Below, one piece after another: positions 9,300-19,161 of a stretch of 64,000 nt of DNA. Numbering within the stretch: position 1 is the stretch's first letter; the number at the start of each line of letters is the position of its first letter. Position numbers and translations under genes: made by a program. This DNA is from Gordonia bronchialis DSM 43247 (GTDB lineage: Bacteria > Actinomycetota > Actinomycetes > Mycobacteriales > Mycobacteriaceae): the NCBI RefSeq assembly GCF_000024785.1, contig NC_013441.1, positions 3,906,001 through 3,970,000 on the forward strand, read 5' to 3'. Under the pieces are notes generated by a model. It had not been told where the DNA came from. It was given only the letters and a program-made list of their open reading frames with translations, and did no database searches.

Positions 9300-9952
9300 C
9301 GGGCGTACCGTGACGTCGGGATGACGTCGAGGTTCTTGTCTGCCCCGAACCGTTGCACGCTGTCGAGCATGCGTGTCATCCGGCTCTCGAGTTCTGCCTG
9401 ATCTCCCCCGCTGCCATAGAAGGCATGTATGTCGGTGATCGCAGCCATCGGGAACAGCTCTTCGACGATGGCGTCGACGTGCGGGGCATCCGGTGTGAGT
9501 GGTGCTTCGACGACGTTCTGGTAGTAGCCGAAGGTCGCCTGGGTCTCGATTGCCACTGTGGTGTGCTCCTCGAGCCAGATCCGCAGCCACTCCTCGCGGG
9601 ACAGGTCCGCCGGCCGGCGCAGAAAGGCGATGTTGGCCAGCGCGTCGATCCGCGTGCCGTCGGCCGGGAGCCGCGGATCGAGCGGTGCGCGTTCGGTGAC
9701 CCGCCAGGCGGCCACCCGCCCGGCCATCGCGGCCAGTGCACTGACGACGTCCTCGACCCGATCGGACCAGACACCGACCACGGCCTCGATGGGCGGGTCG
9801 AGGTGGCTGATCCGCATCGCGCCGGCGACCGCACCGTCGGAGACGTTTACCTGCACTCGGCTTGCTCCCGCATCGGCGAGGGCGGCCGCCACCGTGTCGG
9901 AGGTGAGGTCGACCTCGGAGTCCCAGAGCGCCGCGATGATCTTGGTGGACAT
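9263..9952 (-). CDS. EthD domain-containing protein
   Basis: The 229-residue protein appears to hold two ferredoxin-like EthD half-domains. The second shows the usual FLRRPADLSREEWLRIWLEEH and TFGYYQNVV stretches, and the protein ends near NLDVIPTSRY. EthD-fold proteins are often small decarboxylase/cyclase-like or detoxification accessory proteins; the specific role is unknown. It is convergent with the methyltransferase and divergent from the DUF2127 gene, so it is probably monocistronic. Confidence 0.75.
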   Translation of the reverse strand: MSTKIIAALWDSEVDLTSDTVAAALADAGASRVQVNVSDGAVAGAMRISHLDPPIEAVVGVWSDRVEDVVSALAAMAGRVAAWRVTERAPLDPRLPADGTRIDALANIAFLRRPADLSREEWLRIWLEEHTTVAIETQATFGYYQNVVEAPLTPDAPHVDAIVEELFPMAAITDIHAFYGSGGDQAELESRMTRMLDSVQRFGADKNLDVIPTSRYARQARSGARPLAT

Positions 9953-10036
9953 TCGCGCAGAGTATCCGGCACCACCGGCCTCGCGCGGTCAGATGATCGA
10001 CCTACCACGGGAAGTATCGGCACTTACGCTGTCTGC

Positions 10037-10798
10037 GTGAACTGGGAACTGCTGTCCTGCGGATTGCGCGGACACGAGACCTACGCGCCCGACGAAGCCG
10101 CGCTGGCCGCCCGGCTGCACGTCGACACGCCGGCCGGCGAATCGTGGCGGTGCCTGCGGTGCGGAACCTTCGTCCCCGGCGAGCCGCGTCGCAGCGGCCC
10201 GGCCGACCACGCACCCGAGGTGCCGCGCGGCGCACTGCTGCGTGACCTCGTCATCATGCGGCTGCTCGCGGCCGAACGCGCCGTGCGCGGGCTATTCCTC
10301 CTCGCCGCCAGGATCATCGTGATCTCGCTGCGCCACAGGCAGGAGTCGATCCGCACGAAGTTCGAGTCCGAGATGCCGCTGCTGCGTCCGCTCGCCGACC
10401 AGATCGGCTGGAACATCGACGATTCCAAGGTCGTCGAGTGGATCGAACGGTCCTTTTCGCTGTCCAGCACCACCATCGTCTGGGTGGGCACCGCGCTGAT
10501 CGCTTACGCTGCAAGCCAATTCATCGAAGCGGGTGGCCTGTGGTTCATGCGGCGCTGGGGTGAATACTTCGCGGTCATCGTCACCACCCTGTTCCTGCCG
10601 ATCGAGATCTATGAACTCACCGAACGCGTGACGGTGGTGCGGATTCTGCTGCTCGCCGTGAATCTTGCGGCGGTGGTGTGGCTGATCTGGAGCAAGCGAC
10701 TGTTCGGGGTGCGCGGTGGCGGCGACGCCTACCACGCCGAACATCACGCCGAGAGTCTGCTGACCGTCGAACGTGCCGCGGTGTACGGACCGAACTGA
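10037..10798 (+). CDS. DUF2127 family membrane protein
   Basis: The 253-residue protein has an N-terminal region with a CLRC pair (about residues 47-50) and a second half with three or four hydrophobic helices (about 85-105, 150-170, 180-200 and 205-225), the layout of DUF2127 proteins. Conserved-looking stretches are FVPGEPRR, SLRHRQESIRTKFESE and EIYELTERVTVVRILLLAVN. The GTG start at 10037 was chosen because the frame further upstream runs into the EthD gene. No function is known for the family. Confidence 0.75.
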   Translation: MNWELLSCGLRGHETYAPDEAALAARLHVDTPAGESWRCLRCGTFVPGEPRRSGPADHAPEVPRGALLRDLVIMRLLAAERAVRGLFLLAARIIVISLRHRQESIRTKFESEMPLLRPLADQIGWNIDDSKVVEWIERSFSLSSTTIVWVGTALIAYAASQFIEAGGLWFMRRWGEYFAVIVTTLFLPIEIYELTERVTVVRILLLAVNLAAVVWLIWSKRLFGVRGGGDAYHAEHHAESLLTVERAAVYGPN

Positions 10799-10832
10799 CG
10801 GGCCTCGGGCCGACTTCGGGCACCCTGGAAGG

Positions 10833-11893
10833 GTGAGCATCAATCGTCGCGCTTTCCTCACCGCGGGCGCCGTCGCCGGCTGGGCATGGTGGCCGGCTGC
10901 TCGACGGACGCCGAGCAGGCTGCGCCACCGTCGACGCCGCCGCCCGGCGTCACCACCGTGACCGGCGGGTTGAATGTGCCGTGGGCCATCGTTTTTCTCG
11001 CCGGCGGCGACGCCCTGATCTCCCAGCGCGACGACGCCACCATCGTCCGTGTCAGCCCCGACGGGACCGTCCGAACCGTCGGCGGCGTCGACGACGCGGC
11101 CCCGCGCGGCGAAGGCGGATTACAGGGCATCGCGCTCGCACCCGGCGACGAGAGCACCGTGTTCGCCTACTACACAACCGCTTCCGACAATCGGCTGGTT
11201 CGGATGGATTTCGACGGTCGGCGCCTCGGGCCCCCGCGTCCACTCCTGACCGGACTCGACACCGCAACCAATCATCACGGCGGCGCCCTGGTCTTCGGCG
11301 CGGATGGCAGCCTGTTCGTGGCGGTCGGCGATGCAGCCGAACCCGATGTGGCACAGGACGTCCGGGCGCGCAACGGCAAGATCTTGCGTGTCGATCGCGA
11401 GGGGCGGCCGTGGCGCGACAACCCGTTCGGCAACGAGGTGTACTCCTACGGTCATCGAAATGTCGAGGGACTCGCCTTCGATGGCGCGGGACGTCTGTGG
11501 GCCACCGAATTCGGGCAGAACGGCCGCGACGAACTGAACCTCATCGTCGCCGGCGGCAATTACGGGTGGCCGCAGGCCGAAGGCGACTCCGACGATCCCC
11601 GCCTCGTCGCACCGAAGGTCACGTGGTCCACCGCCGAGGCCTCCCCCGCCGGCCTGGCGATCGCCGGTGGCCGCGCCCATGTCGCCGCACTACGGGGTCA
11701 ACGGCTGTGGAGTGTGCCGCTGAACGGGGACACCGTGGGCACCCCCACCGCGCGTTTCACCCGCACCCTCGGCCGGCTGCGTGCGGTGGCCCATGCCCCC
11801 GACGGCTCGCTGTGGGTTTCGACCAGTAACACCGATGGGCGCGGCAGCCCGATCGCCGGCGATGACCGCATCCTCCGCGTACCCGCCACCTGA
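10833..11893 (+). CDS. PQQ-dependent sugar dehydrogenase-like lipoprotein, one-base frameshift in the signal
   Basis: From codon 19 on, the protein is a glucose/sorbosone-dehydrogenase-type beta-propeller: VPWAIVFLAGGDALISQRD, GLQGIALAPG, NHHGGALVFGADGSLFVAVGD, YSYGHRNVEGLAFD and GGNYGWPQAEGD. Family members oxidise aldose sugars with PQQ outside the membrane. GTG 10833 starts VSINRRAFLTAGAVAG, a Tat-like leader, but the lipobox AGC (VAGCSTD) lies in the next frame. One C is missing near 10880; restoring it gives AVAGLGMVAGC and a 353-residue lipoprotein. Without it only an unexported protein from 10886 could be made. Either a recent mutation or a sequencing error. Confidence 0.8.
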
Positions 11894-11941
11894 CCCCGTC
11901 AACAACGCGAGAACTCGCGACCGGAGTGGCAGAGTGAACAC

Positions 11942-12277
11942 ATGGACTCGACTTCTCTGCCCGCTCTGGTCGACGAACTGCTGAGCACGGCCCACTCCGC
12001 CCGTAGCGGCCGCGCCGCCCATACGCTGCACGGCAATTCACACAACAAGCTTCGGCAGACCGTCATCGCGCTGACCGCGGGTTCGGTTCTGGCCGAACAC
12101 CAGGGGCCAGGTGAGGCTACCCTCCATGTTCTGCGCGGTCATGTCACATTGACCGCCGGGGACCAGTCGGCGGTCGGCATCGATGGCGATGTGCTCTCGG
12201 TTCCCCTTGAGCGACACGAGCTTTCGGCGCAACACGATTCCGCCGTACTTCTCACCGTCGTGAAAGACGGATGGTGA
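11942..12277 (+). CDS. Small cupin-domain protein
   Basis: The 111-residue protein is a single cupin barrel: TVIALTAGSVLAEHQGPGEATLHVLRG and GDVLSVPLERHELSA are the two cupin motifs, with H and E residues at typical metal positions. Such stand-alone cupins close to nitrate reductase genes are common in actinobacteria, but their role is not established. CAGAGT six bases before ATG could be a leaderless -10. narG begins 102 bp downstream. Confidence 0.75.
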   Translation: MDSTSLPALVDELLSTAHSARSGRAAHTLHGNSHNKLRQTVIALTAGSVLAEHQGPGEATLHVLRGHVTLTAGDQSAVGIDGDVLSVPLERHELSAQHDSAVLLTVVKDGW

Positions 12278-12367
12278 GGTAGGTCAACAACAAGTAACGG
12301 GGCCAACGGCGGGTCACCGGCAGGACAACACTCGCCCAATCGGCGGACACGCCACCGTGCGTGATCG

Positions 12368-12373
12368 TATAGT
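12368..12373 (+). promoter_or_regulatory. -10 element of narG, probable leaderless start
   Basis: TATAGT lies exactly six bases before the narG ATG, which would make the A of ATG the first transcribed base. No ribosome-binding site precedes the ATG, which agrees with a leaderless mRNA. Confidence 0.55.
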
Positions 12374-12379
12374 CGAGCC

Positions 12380-15300
12380 ATGGGCCGATCACCTGGAGTT
12401 GACGGCAACGCGGCGAAGGCCCTCCTCGACATCGGCAGATTCTTCACCCGGTGGGACGAAAGTGATGACGGCCGTGCGGTGTTCCGCGATGGCGGCCGTG
12501 CGGGCGACGTCTTCTATCGCGACCGGTGGAGCCACGACAAGGTGGTCCGGTCCACACACGGCGTGAACTGCACCGGATCGTGTTCGTGGAAGGTCTATGT
12601 CAAGGACGGCATCATCACCTGGGAGACCCAGGAGACCGACTACCCGTCCGTCGGTGCCGACCGTCCCGAGTACGAGCCGCGGGGATGTCCGCGTGGCGCC
12701 GCCTTCTCCTGGTACACCTACTCCCCCACCCGCGTACGCCACCCGTACGCCCGTGGGGTTCTCGTCGAGATGTATCGCGCCGCCAAGGCCCGCGTCGGCG
12801 ACCCGGTGCTCGCCTGGGCCGACGTGGTGGGCGACCCGGTCCGGCGCCGGGCATACCAGCAGGCCCGCGGCAAGGGCGGATTGGTGCGGGTCACCTGGGA
12901 CGAGGCCATCGAGATCGCGGCCGCCGCGCATGTCCACACCATCAAGACCTACGGACCCGATCGGTGCGCCGGGTTCTCGCCGATCCCGGCGATGTCGATG
13001 GTGAGCCACTGCGTCGGCACCCGGTTCATCCAGTTGATCGGCGGGGTGATGACCTCGTTCTACGACTGGTACGCCGATCTCCCGGTGGCCAGCCCGCAGG
13101 TCTTCGGCGATCAGACCGATGTTCCCGAGTCCGGGGACTGGTGGGATGCCACCTACCTGATGATGTGGGGTTCCAACATCCCCGTCACCCGCACCCCGGA
13201 TGCCCACTGGATGGCCGAGGTCCGCTACCGCGGTACCAAGGTCGTCACGGTCAGCCCCGACTACGCCGACAACACCAAGTTCGCCGACGAGTGGCTGCCG
13301 GCTGCGGCGGGTACCGACGCCGCGCTCGCGATGGCGATGGGGCACGTCATCCTCACCGAGTTCTTCGTGCGGGGGCGCACCGAGTTCTTCGACGACTACG
13401 TCCGGCGGTTCACCGACCTGCCGTTCCTGATCCACCTCGATGAGCACGAGGACGGTTGCGTACCGGGCAAATTCGTCACCGCCGACGAACTCGGTGCCCT
13501 CGACGCGTCGGCGCCCGAGGACGTCTGGAAGACGGTGGTGCTCGACGAGCAGACCGCGCAACCGGTGGTTCCCAACGGATCCATGGGCTTCCGGTACGCG
13601 GAATCCGGTGTCGGACGGTGGAATCTGGATCTCGAGGGCGTGACACCGGCGCTGAGCGCGGCCGGCGATCACGCCGAGCCGGTCGTCGTCTACTTCCCCG
13701 CCTTCGACGCACCCGACGGCAGTGGTTCGGTGCTGCGACGCGGCGTACCGGCACGACGCGTCGGCGGCCACCTGGTGACCACCGTCTACGACCTCATGCT
13801 GGCCCAGTACGGCGTCGCGCGCGTGGGCCTCCCCGGCGACTGGCCGCGTGACTACGACGACGTCACCAGTCCGTACACGCCGGCCTGGCAGGCCGAGATC
13901 ACCGGCGTCCCGGCCGACGCGGCGATCCGAATCGCCCGCGAATTCGCCTCCAATGCAGACGAATCCGAGGGCAGGTCGATGATCATCATGGGCGCCGGCA
14001 TCTGCCAGTGGTTCCACGGCGATGCGACCTACCGCGCCATCCTGACGCTGCTCATCCTCACCGGTTGCATGGGCCGCAACGGGGGCGGCTGGGCCCACTA
14101 TGTGGGACAAGAGAAGTGCCGGCCGATCACCGGATGGATCTCGCTGGCCAACGCCTTGGACTGGACGCGCCCGCCACGAACCATGACCGGGACGTCCTAT
14201 TGGTACATGCACACCGATCAGTGGCGCAACGACGGCTACTCGAGCGCCTCGCTCGCCTCACCGCTGTCGCGTGGTGTGCTCGACCACGAACACACCGCCG
14301 ACGCCATCGCGCAGTCGGCGCGACTGGGGTGGATGCCGTTCTATCCGCAGTTCTCGCTCAACCCGCTCGACGTCGCCGAGCAGGCCCGTGCGGCCATCGA
14401 TTCCGGAGCGGCCACCGACGCGGCGAGCTATGTGACCCAACGGCTTTCCGACGGGACACTCACGCCGGCCATCACCGATGTCGACGCGCCGGAGAACTGG
14501 CCCCGCACCTTGGTGCTGTGGCGCTCCAATCTGATGGGGTCCTCGGCGAAAGGCAACGAGTACTTCCTGCGACATCTCCTCGGTACCCACCACAACGTGT
14601 TGGGTACCGAGAAACCCGACACACCGCGCCCACGTGAGATCGTCTGGCACGAGCAGGCACCCGAGGGCAAACTCGACTTCCTGATGTCCGCGGACTTCCG
14701 CATGACGTCGACGACGCTGCTCTCCGACGTCGTCTTCCCAGCGGCCACCTGGTATGAGAAGCACGACCTCTCCTCCACCGACATGCATCCGTTTGTGCAT
14801 GCGTTCTCGCCGGCGATCGACCCGCCGTGGGAGGCCAAGACCGACTTCGACCTGTTCCACCTACTGGCCGGCAAGTTGTCCGACCTCGCGCGCACGCATC
14901 TCGGGGTGCGTCACGATCTGGTGAGCGTCCCACTACAGCACGACACACCCGGTGAGACCGCGCAACCCCATGGACGGGTTCATGATTGGTCGCGCGCCGA
15001 TGTCGCGGCGGTACCCGGACGCAACACGCCGATGTTCAGCATCGTCGAACGGGACTACACCACCATCGCCGACAAACTGGCCGCCGTCGGGCCGCTGGCC
15101 GATTCACTGGGCTTCACTGTGAAGAACGTCACCTACGAATTGTCCGGCGCCACAGAGCGACTCGCCCAGGCCAACGGCGTCATGCTCGGCGGAGCCGCCG
15201 ACGGCCGGCCGGCCATCGACACCGACGCCAAACTAGCCGAAGCCATCCTCACCTTCTCCGGCACCACCAACGGCGAATTGGCGGTCCAGGGTTTCCAGAC

Positions 15301-16084
15301 GCTGCAGCAGCGTGTCGGATTCCTGCTCGACGACCTGGCACGCGGTTCGGAGGAGAAGCACATCCGCTTCGCCGACACCCAGCAGGCGCCGGTCCCGGTG
15401 ATCACCTCCCCCGAGTGGTCGGGATCGGAGACCGGCGGACGCCGGTATGCACCGTTTACGGTGAACATCGAGCGGCTCAAGCCTTTTCACACCCTCACCG
15501 GACGAATGCACTTCTACCTCGATCACGACTGGATGATCGACATCGGCGAATCGCTGCCCATCTACCGGCCTCCGCTGGACATGCATCGGCTGTTCGGCGA
15601 ACCCCGTCTCGGTCCCACCGGGGAGCGGGAAATCACGGTGCGGTACCTGACGCCGCACTCGAAGTGGTCCATCCACTCCGAGTATCAGGACAACCTGTTC
15701 ATGCTGTCGCTGTCACGTGGCGGCCCGACGGCGTGGCTGTCACCGCAGGATGCCGCCTCGATCGATGTCGCCGACAACGACTGGATCGAATGTGTCAACG
15801 CCAACGGCGTCGTGGTGTGCCGGGCCATCGTCTCCCACCGCATGCCCGCCGGGGTCTGCTACGTCCATCACGCCCAGGAACGCACCATCGACGTCCCCAA
15901 GTCGGAGGCGACCGGTCGTCGTGGCGGCATCCACAATTCGGCGACGCGGCTGCTGGTCAAACCCAGCCACCTCATCGGCGGTTACGCCCAGTTGTCTTAT
16001 GCCTTCAACTATCTCGGGCCGGCCGGCAATCAGCGCGACATCGTGTCCACAATCCGTAAACGCAGCCAGGAGGTGACCTACTGA
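12380..16084 (+). CDS. narG: Respiratory nitrate reductase alpha subunit
   Basis: The 1234-residue molybdenum subunit reduces nitrate to nitrite at the cytoplasmic face of the membrane. The FS0 iron-sulfur site is seen as H-x3-C-x3-C in THGVNCTGSCSWKVY and the later C in EPRGCPRGAAFSWY. The bis-MGD binding regions include MMWGSNIPVTRTPDAHW, MGRNGGGWAHYVGQEKC and the C-terminal MNPQDA-like stretch GPTAWLSPQDAASIDV. Length fits NarG (about 1210-1250). It starts a tightly packed narGHJI-narK operon; stop and narH start overlap (TGATG). The enzyme allows anaerobic nitrate respiration and, in mycobacteria, nitrate use during hypoxia. Confidence 0.97.
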   Translation: MGRSPGVDGNAAKALLDIGRFFTRWDESDDGRAVFRDGGRAGDVFYRDRWSHDKVVRSTHGVNCTGSCSWKVYVKDGIITWETQETDYPSVGADRPEYEPRGCPRGAAFSWYTYSPTRVRHPYARGVLVEMYRAAKARVGDPVLAWADVVGDPVRRRAYQQARGKGGLVRVTWDEAIEIAAAAHVHTIKTYGPDRCAGFSPIPAMSMVSHCVGTRFIQLIGGVMTSFYDWYADLPVASPQVFGDQTDVPESGDWWDATYLMMWGSNIPVTRTPDAHWMAEVRYRGTKVVTVSPDYADNTKFADEWLPAAAGTDAALAMAMGHVILTEFFVRGRTEFFDDYVRRFTDLPFLIHLDEHEDGCVPGKFVTADELGALDASAPEDVWKTVVLDEQTAQPVVPNGSMGFRYAESGVGRWNLDLEGVTPALSAAGDHAEPVVVYFPAFDAPDGSGSVLRRGVPARRVGGHLVTTVYDLMLAQYGVARVGLPGDWPRDYDDVTSPYTPAWQAEITGVPADAAIRIAREFASNADESEGRSMIIMGAGICQWFHGDATYRAILTLLILTGCMGRNGGGWAHYVGQEKCRPITGWISLANALDWTRPPRTMTGTSYWYMHTDQWRNDGYSSASLASPLSRGVLDHEHTADAIAQSARLGWMPFYPQFSLNPLDVAEQARAAIDSGAATDAASYVTQRLSDGTLTPAITDVDAPENWPRTLVLWRSNLMGSSAKGNEYFLRHLLGTHHNVLGTEKPDTPRPREIVWHEQAPEGKLDFLMSADFRMTSTTLLSDVVFPAATWYEKHDLSSTDMHPFVHAFSPAIDPPWEAKTDFDLFHLLAGKLSDLARTHLGVRHDLVSVPLQHDTPGETAQPHGRVHDWSRADVAAVPGRNTPMFSIVERDYTTIADKLAAVGPLADSLGFTVKNVTYELSGATERLAQANGVMLGGAADGRPAIDTDAKLAEAILTFSGTTNGELAVQGFQTLQQRVGFLLDDLARGSEEKHIRFADTQQAPVPVITSPEWSGSETGGRRYAPFTVNIERLKPFHTLTGRMHFYLDHDWMIDIGESLPIYRPPLDMHRLFGEPRLGPTGEREITVRYLTPHSKWSIHSEYQDNLFMLSLSRGGPTAWLSPQDAASIDVADNDWIECVNANGVVVCRAIVSHRMPAGVCYVHHAQERTIDVPKSEATGRRGGIHNSATRLLVKPSHLIGGYAQLSYAFNYLGPAGNQRDIVSTIRKRSQEVTY

Positions 16085-17748
16085 TGCGTGTCATGGCCCA
16101 GATGGGCATGGTCATGAACCTCGACAAGTGCATCGGATGTCACACGTGTTCGGTCACCTGCAAGCAGGCGTGGACCAACCGCGCCGGCACCGAGTACGTG
16201 TGGTTCAACAATGTGGAAACCCGTCCCGGACAGGGATATCCGCGCCGCTACGAAGACCAGGAGACCTGGCGCGGCGGCTGGACGCTCAACAAGAAGGGCA
16301 AACTGCGGCTGCGCACCGGCGGACGTCTGCAGAAGTTGTTGACGCTCTTCGCCTCTCCGGTCCAGCCGACCCTCGACGACTATTACGAGCCCTGGACCTA
16401 CGACTATCAGACGCTGGTGGATGCGCCCCTGGGCGACGACTTTCCCGTCGCACGCCCCAAATCGCTGATCACCGGCGAGGACACCAAGGTGGCATGGTCG
16501 GCCAACTGGGACGACAATCTCGGTGGCGCACCGGAAATGGGTGGACTCGATCCAGTGGTCGAGAAGCTGCGCCGCGAATCCGAGGACGCCATCAAGTTCA
16601 GCTTCGAGCAGACCTTCATGTTCTACCTGCCGCGGATCTGCGAGCACTGCCTCAATCCGTCGTGTATGGCGTCGTGCCCGTCGGGTGCCATCTACAAGCG
16701 TGCCGAGGACGGCATCGTCCTCGTCGATCAGGATCGGTGCCGCGGATGGCGTCAGTGCATCACCGGATGCCCGTACAAGAAGATCTATTTCAATCACAAA
16801 TCGGGTAAGGCCGAGAAGTGCACGTTCTGTTATCCCCGCGTCGAGGTGGGGCTGCCCACGGTGTGCTCGGAGACCTGCGTCGGGCGCCTGCGCTACCTCG
16901 GCTTGTTCCTCTACGACGCCGACGCGGTCACCGCGGCGGCGGCCACCCCCGACGACAAGGACCTCTACGAGGCCCAACTCGACCTGATGCTCGATCCCGA
17001 GGACCCCGAGGTCATCGCTGCCGCCCGCGAGCAGGGCATCCCCGACGACTGGCTGACCGCCGCCCGGCGGTCCCCGGTCTACGCGCTGGCCAAGAAGTAT
17101 CGGGTGGCACTGCCCCTGCATCCCGAGTACCGCACCATGCCGATGGTCTGGTACGTCCCACCACTTTCGCCGATCGTCGATCTGCTTGCCAAGCAGGGCC
17201 ACGACGGGGAGGATCGCGGAAACCTGTTCGGCGCCATCGATTCTCTGCGGATTCCGTTGGAGTACCTCGCCGAATTGTTCACCGCCGGTGACACCGCAAC
17301 GATCAGCCGGGTGCTGCACACGCTGGCCGCGATGCGCTCCTACATGCGGGATGTCACGCTTGGGCGAGAGACCGACGCGTCCATCCCCGCCTCGGTCGGA
17401 CTGTCCGAACAGCAGATCTACGAGATGTACCGCCTGATGGCGCTGGCGAAATACGATGAGCGGTACGTGATCCCGACCGCCCACGTCGAACAGGCCCACG
17501 AACTCGAGGAGATCGGGTGCGCCCTCGACTACGACGAGGGGCCGGGCATGTTCGACTCGTCGGCCTTCGGCGAGGCGAGCGGACGGCCGGCGCCGGTGTC
17601 CGTGGAGACCTTTCACGCGCTGCGTCAGCGGCAGACCACCGACACAGCGGCCGGTTCTGAGAGCCTCGCCGGACGCACCAACCTGCTCAACTGGGACGGA
17701 AATGGAACTCCCGCAGGCCTTTTCCCCGACCGGACGGGCGAGCGGTGA
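16084..17748 (+). CDS. narH: Respiratory nitrate reductase beta subunit
   Basis: The 554-residue iron-sulfur subunit carries electrons from NarI heme to NarG. Four cysteine groups are present: CIGCHTCSVTCKQAW near the N-terminus, CEHCLNPSCMASCPSGAIY, CRGWRQCITGCPYKKIYF with the Trp that makes one cluster 3Fe-4S, and CTFCYPRVEVGLPTVCSETC. It overlaps narG by one base and narJ by four. Confidence 0.97.
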   Translation: MRVMAQMGMVMNLDKCIGCHTCSVTCKQAWTNRAGTEYVWFNNVETRPGQGYPRRYEDQETWRGGWTLNKKGKLRLRTGGRLQKLLTLFASPVQPTLDDYYEPWTYDYQTLVDAPLGDDFPVARPKSLITGEDTKVAWSANWDDNLGGAPEMGGLDPVVEKLRRESEDAIKFSFEQTFMFYLPRICEHCLNPSCMASCPSGAIYKRAEDGIVLVDQDRCRGWRQCITGCPYKKIYFNHKSGKAEKCTFCYPRVEVGLPTVCSETCVGRLRYLGLFLYDADAVTAAAATPDDKDLYEAQLDLMLDPEDPEVIAAAREQGIPDDWLTAARRSPVYALAKKYRVALPLHPEYRTMPMVWYVPPLSPIVDLLAKQGHDGEDRGNLFGAIDSLRIPLEYLAELFTAGDTATISRVLHTLAAMRSYMRDVTLGRETDASIPASVGLSEQQIYEMYRLMALAKYDERYVIPTAHVEQAHELEEIGCALDYDEGPGMFDSSAFGEASGRPAPVSVETFHALRQRQTTDTAAGSESLAGRTNLLNWDGNGTPAGLFPDRTGER

Positions 17749-18410
17749 TCGGGCGGCGCAACCGCGGCGACGGCACCGCCACGTCGGTGATCCGCCAGGT
17801 GGCGTCGTGGTGTCTCACCTATCCCGATGACGAGATACTCTCGAGGACCGGACTTCTCGACGACGCGTTACGTCAGCAACGCCGCACACCCGCGATCGAA
17901 CTCCTGCGTGGCTTCGTCGCACACCTGGATGCGAGTGAGCCGGATACGTTGCGGCAGGACTACACCGACACCTTCGATCTGTCCCGCAAACACACGCTGT
18001 ACCTGTCGTATTGGACGGCCGGGGACACCCGACGCCGCGGGACGGTACTCGGCGAGTTCAAACAGCACTACCGCGACAGCGGGTTCCTCGTCGACCTGCA
18101 TGGCGAGTTGCCCGATCACCTGCCGATCGTTCTGGAGTTCGCGGCCCGGGTGGACCCCGACGCCGGCGGCGCACTGCTGCAGGACTTCCGTCCGGCGCTG
18201 GAGTTGCTGCGATTGTCGCTGGTCGAACGGGGCTCACCGTATGCCGACGTGCTGGTGGCCGTGTGCGCCACCCTCCCCGGCGAATCACCGGCCGACCGGC
18301 GTGCGGTCGCCGCCATGCGGGAGTCGCCGGTACCGACCGAGAACGTCGGGCTCGAACCCTACGATCCGCGACTGCTGCCGCTGACGACAACGGGCACGAC
18401 GGTGAGGTGA
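17745..18410 (+). CDS. narJ: Nitrate reductase molybdenum cofactor assembly chaperone
   Basis: The 221-residue all-alpha protein is the NarJ/TorD-type chaperone for cofactor insertion into NarG and is not part of the final enzyme. Typical stretches are ASWCLTYPDDEIL, the pair YTDTFDLSRKHTLYLSYW and GELPDHLPIVLEFAA. GTG at 17745 overlaps the narH stop (GTGA). Confidence 0.93.
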   Translation: MIGRRNRGDGTATSVIRQVASWCLTYPDDEILSRTGLLDDALRQQRRTPAIELLRGFVAHLDASEPDTLRQDYTDTFDLSRKHTLYLSYWTAGDTRRRGTVLGEFKQHYRDSGFLVDLHGELPDHLPIVLEFAARVDPDAGGALLQDFRPALELLRLSLVERGSPYADVLVAVCATLPGESPADRRAVAAMRESPVPTENVGLEPYDPRLLPLTTTGTTVR

Positions 18411-18414
18411 GGTC

Positions 18415-19161
18415 ATGGACGTTCTGTTGTGGGGAGTACTGCCCTACGTCACATTGCTGCTGCTGATCGGCGGCACCATCTGGCGTTACCGCTACGACAA
18501 GTTCGGCTGGACCACCCGATCGTCGGAGCTCTACGAATCCCGGTTGCTCCGAATCGGTTCTCCAATTTTCCATTTCGGCATCCTGGTGGTGATCGTCGGG
18601 CATGCGATGGGCCTGGTGATCCCGGAGTCCTGGACGGAGGCCATCGGGGTCTCCGAGCACCTCTACCACATCGTTGCTGCCGGTTTCGGCCTGCTGGCCG
18701 GCGTCTTGACGCTTGGCGGTCTGGCCATCCTCATCTACCGGCGGCGCACGTCGGGCCCGGTGTTCATGGCCACCACCACCAACGACAAGGTGATGTACGT
18801 CGTGCTCACCGCCGCACTGGTTCTCGGCGTGTACATCACGCTGATCGGCACCGTCCCCGGTGCGACGGGTGTGAACTACCGCGAGACCGTGTCGCCGTGG
18901 TTCCGCTCGATCTTCTTGCTGCGCCCCGACATCGACGCGATGTCGGCCGCCCCGGCGCGTTTCCACATCCACGTCCTCGTGGGCATGCTCGTGTTCGCCA
19001 TGGTGCCGTTCACCCGGCTCGTCCACGCCTTCACCGCGCCGGTGCACTACCTGTTCCGGCCCTACATCGTCTACCGCAGCCGCGACGCGGTGCCCACTGA
19101 CGGTAGCCGTCCGACACGACGGGGATGGGCTCCCGTCGGGACCAGGGACCGGCAACGATGA
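18415..19161 (+). CDS. narI: Respiratory nitrate reductase gamma subunit, cytochrome b
   Basis: The 248-residue membrane protein anchors NarGH and oxidises menaquinol through two b hemes. Five transmembrane helices are visible, with heme-ligand histidines in PIFHFGILVVIVGHAMG (two) and in RFHIHVLVGM and LVHAFTAPVHY near the C-terminus. It begins 4 bp after narJ and its stop overlaps the transporter start (ATGA). Confidence 0.95.
   Translation: MDVLLWGVLPYVTLLLLIGGTIWRYRYDKFGWTTRSSELYESRLLRIGSPIFHFGILVVIVGHAMGLVIPESWTEAIGVSEHLYHIVAAGFGLLAGVLTLGGLAILIYRRRTSGPVFMATTTNDKVMYVVLTAALVLGVYITLIGTVPGATGVNYRETVSPWFRSIFLLRPDIDAMSAAPARFHIHVLVGMLVFAMVPFTRLVHAFTAPVHYLFRPYIVYRSRDAVPTDGSRPTRRGWAPVGTRDRQR

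Noticed and set aside
12389..14212. 607-codon open frame on the minus strand opposite narG
   Set aside because: It is a GC-bias shadow of narG; composition is Arg/Gly/His-rich and no family resemblance is seen. The same applies to other long antisense frames over the NRPS, ribosomal and M13 genes.
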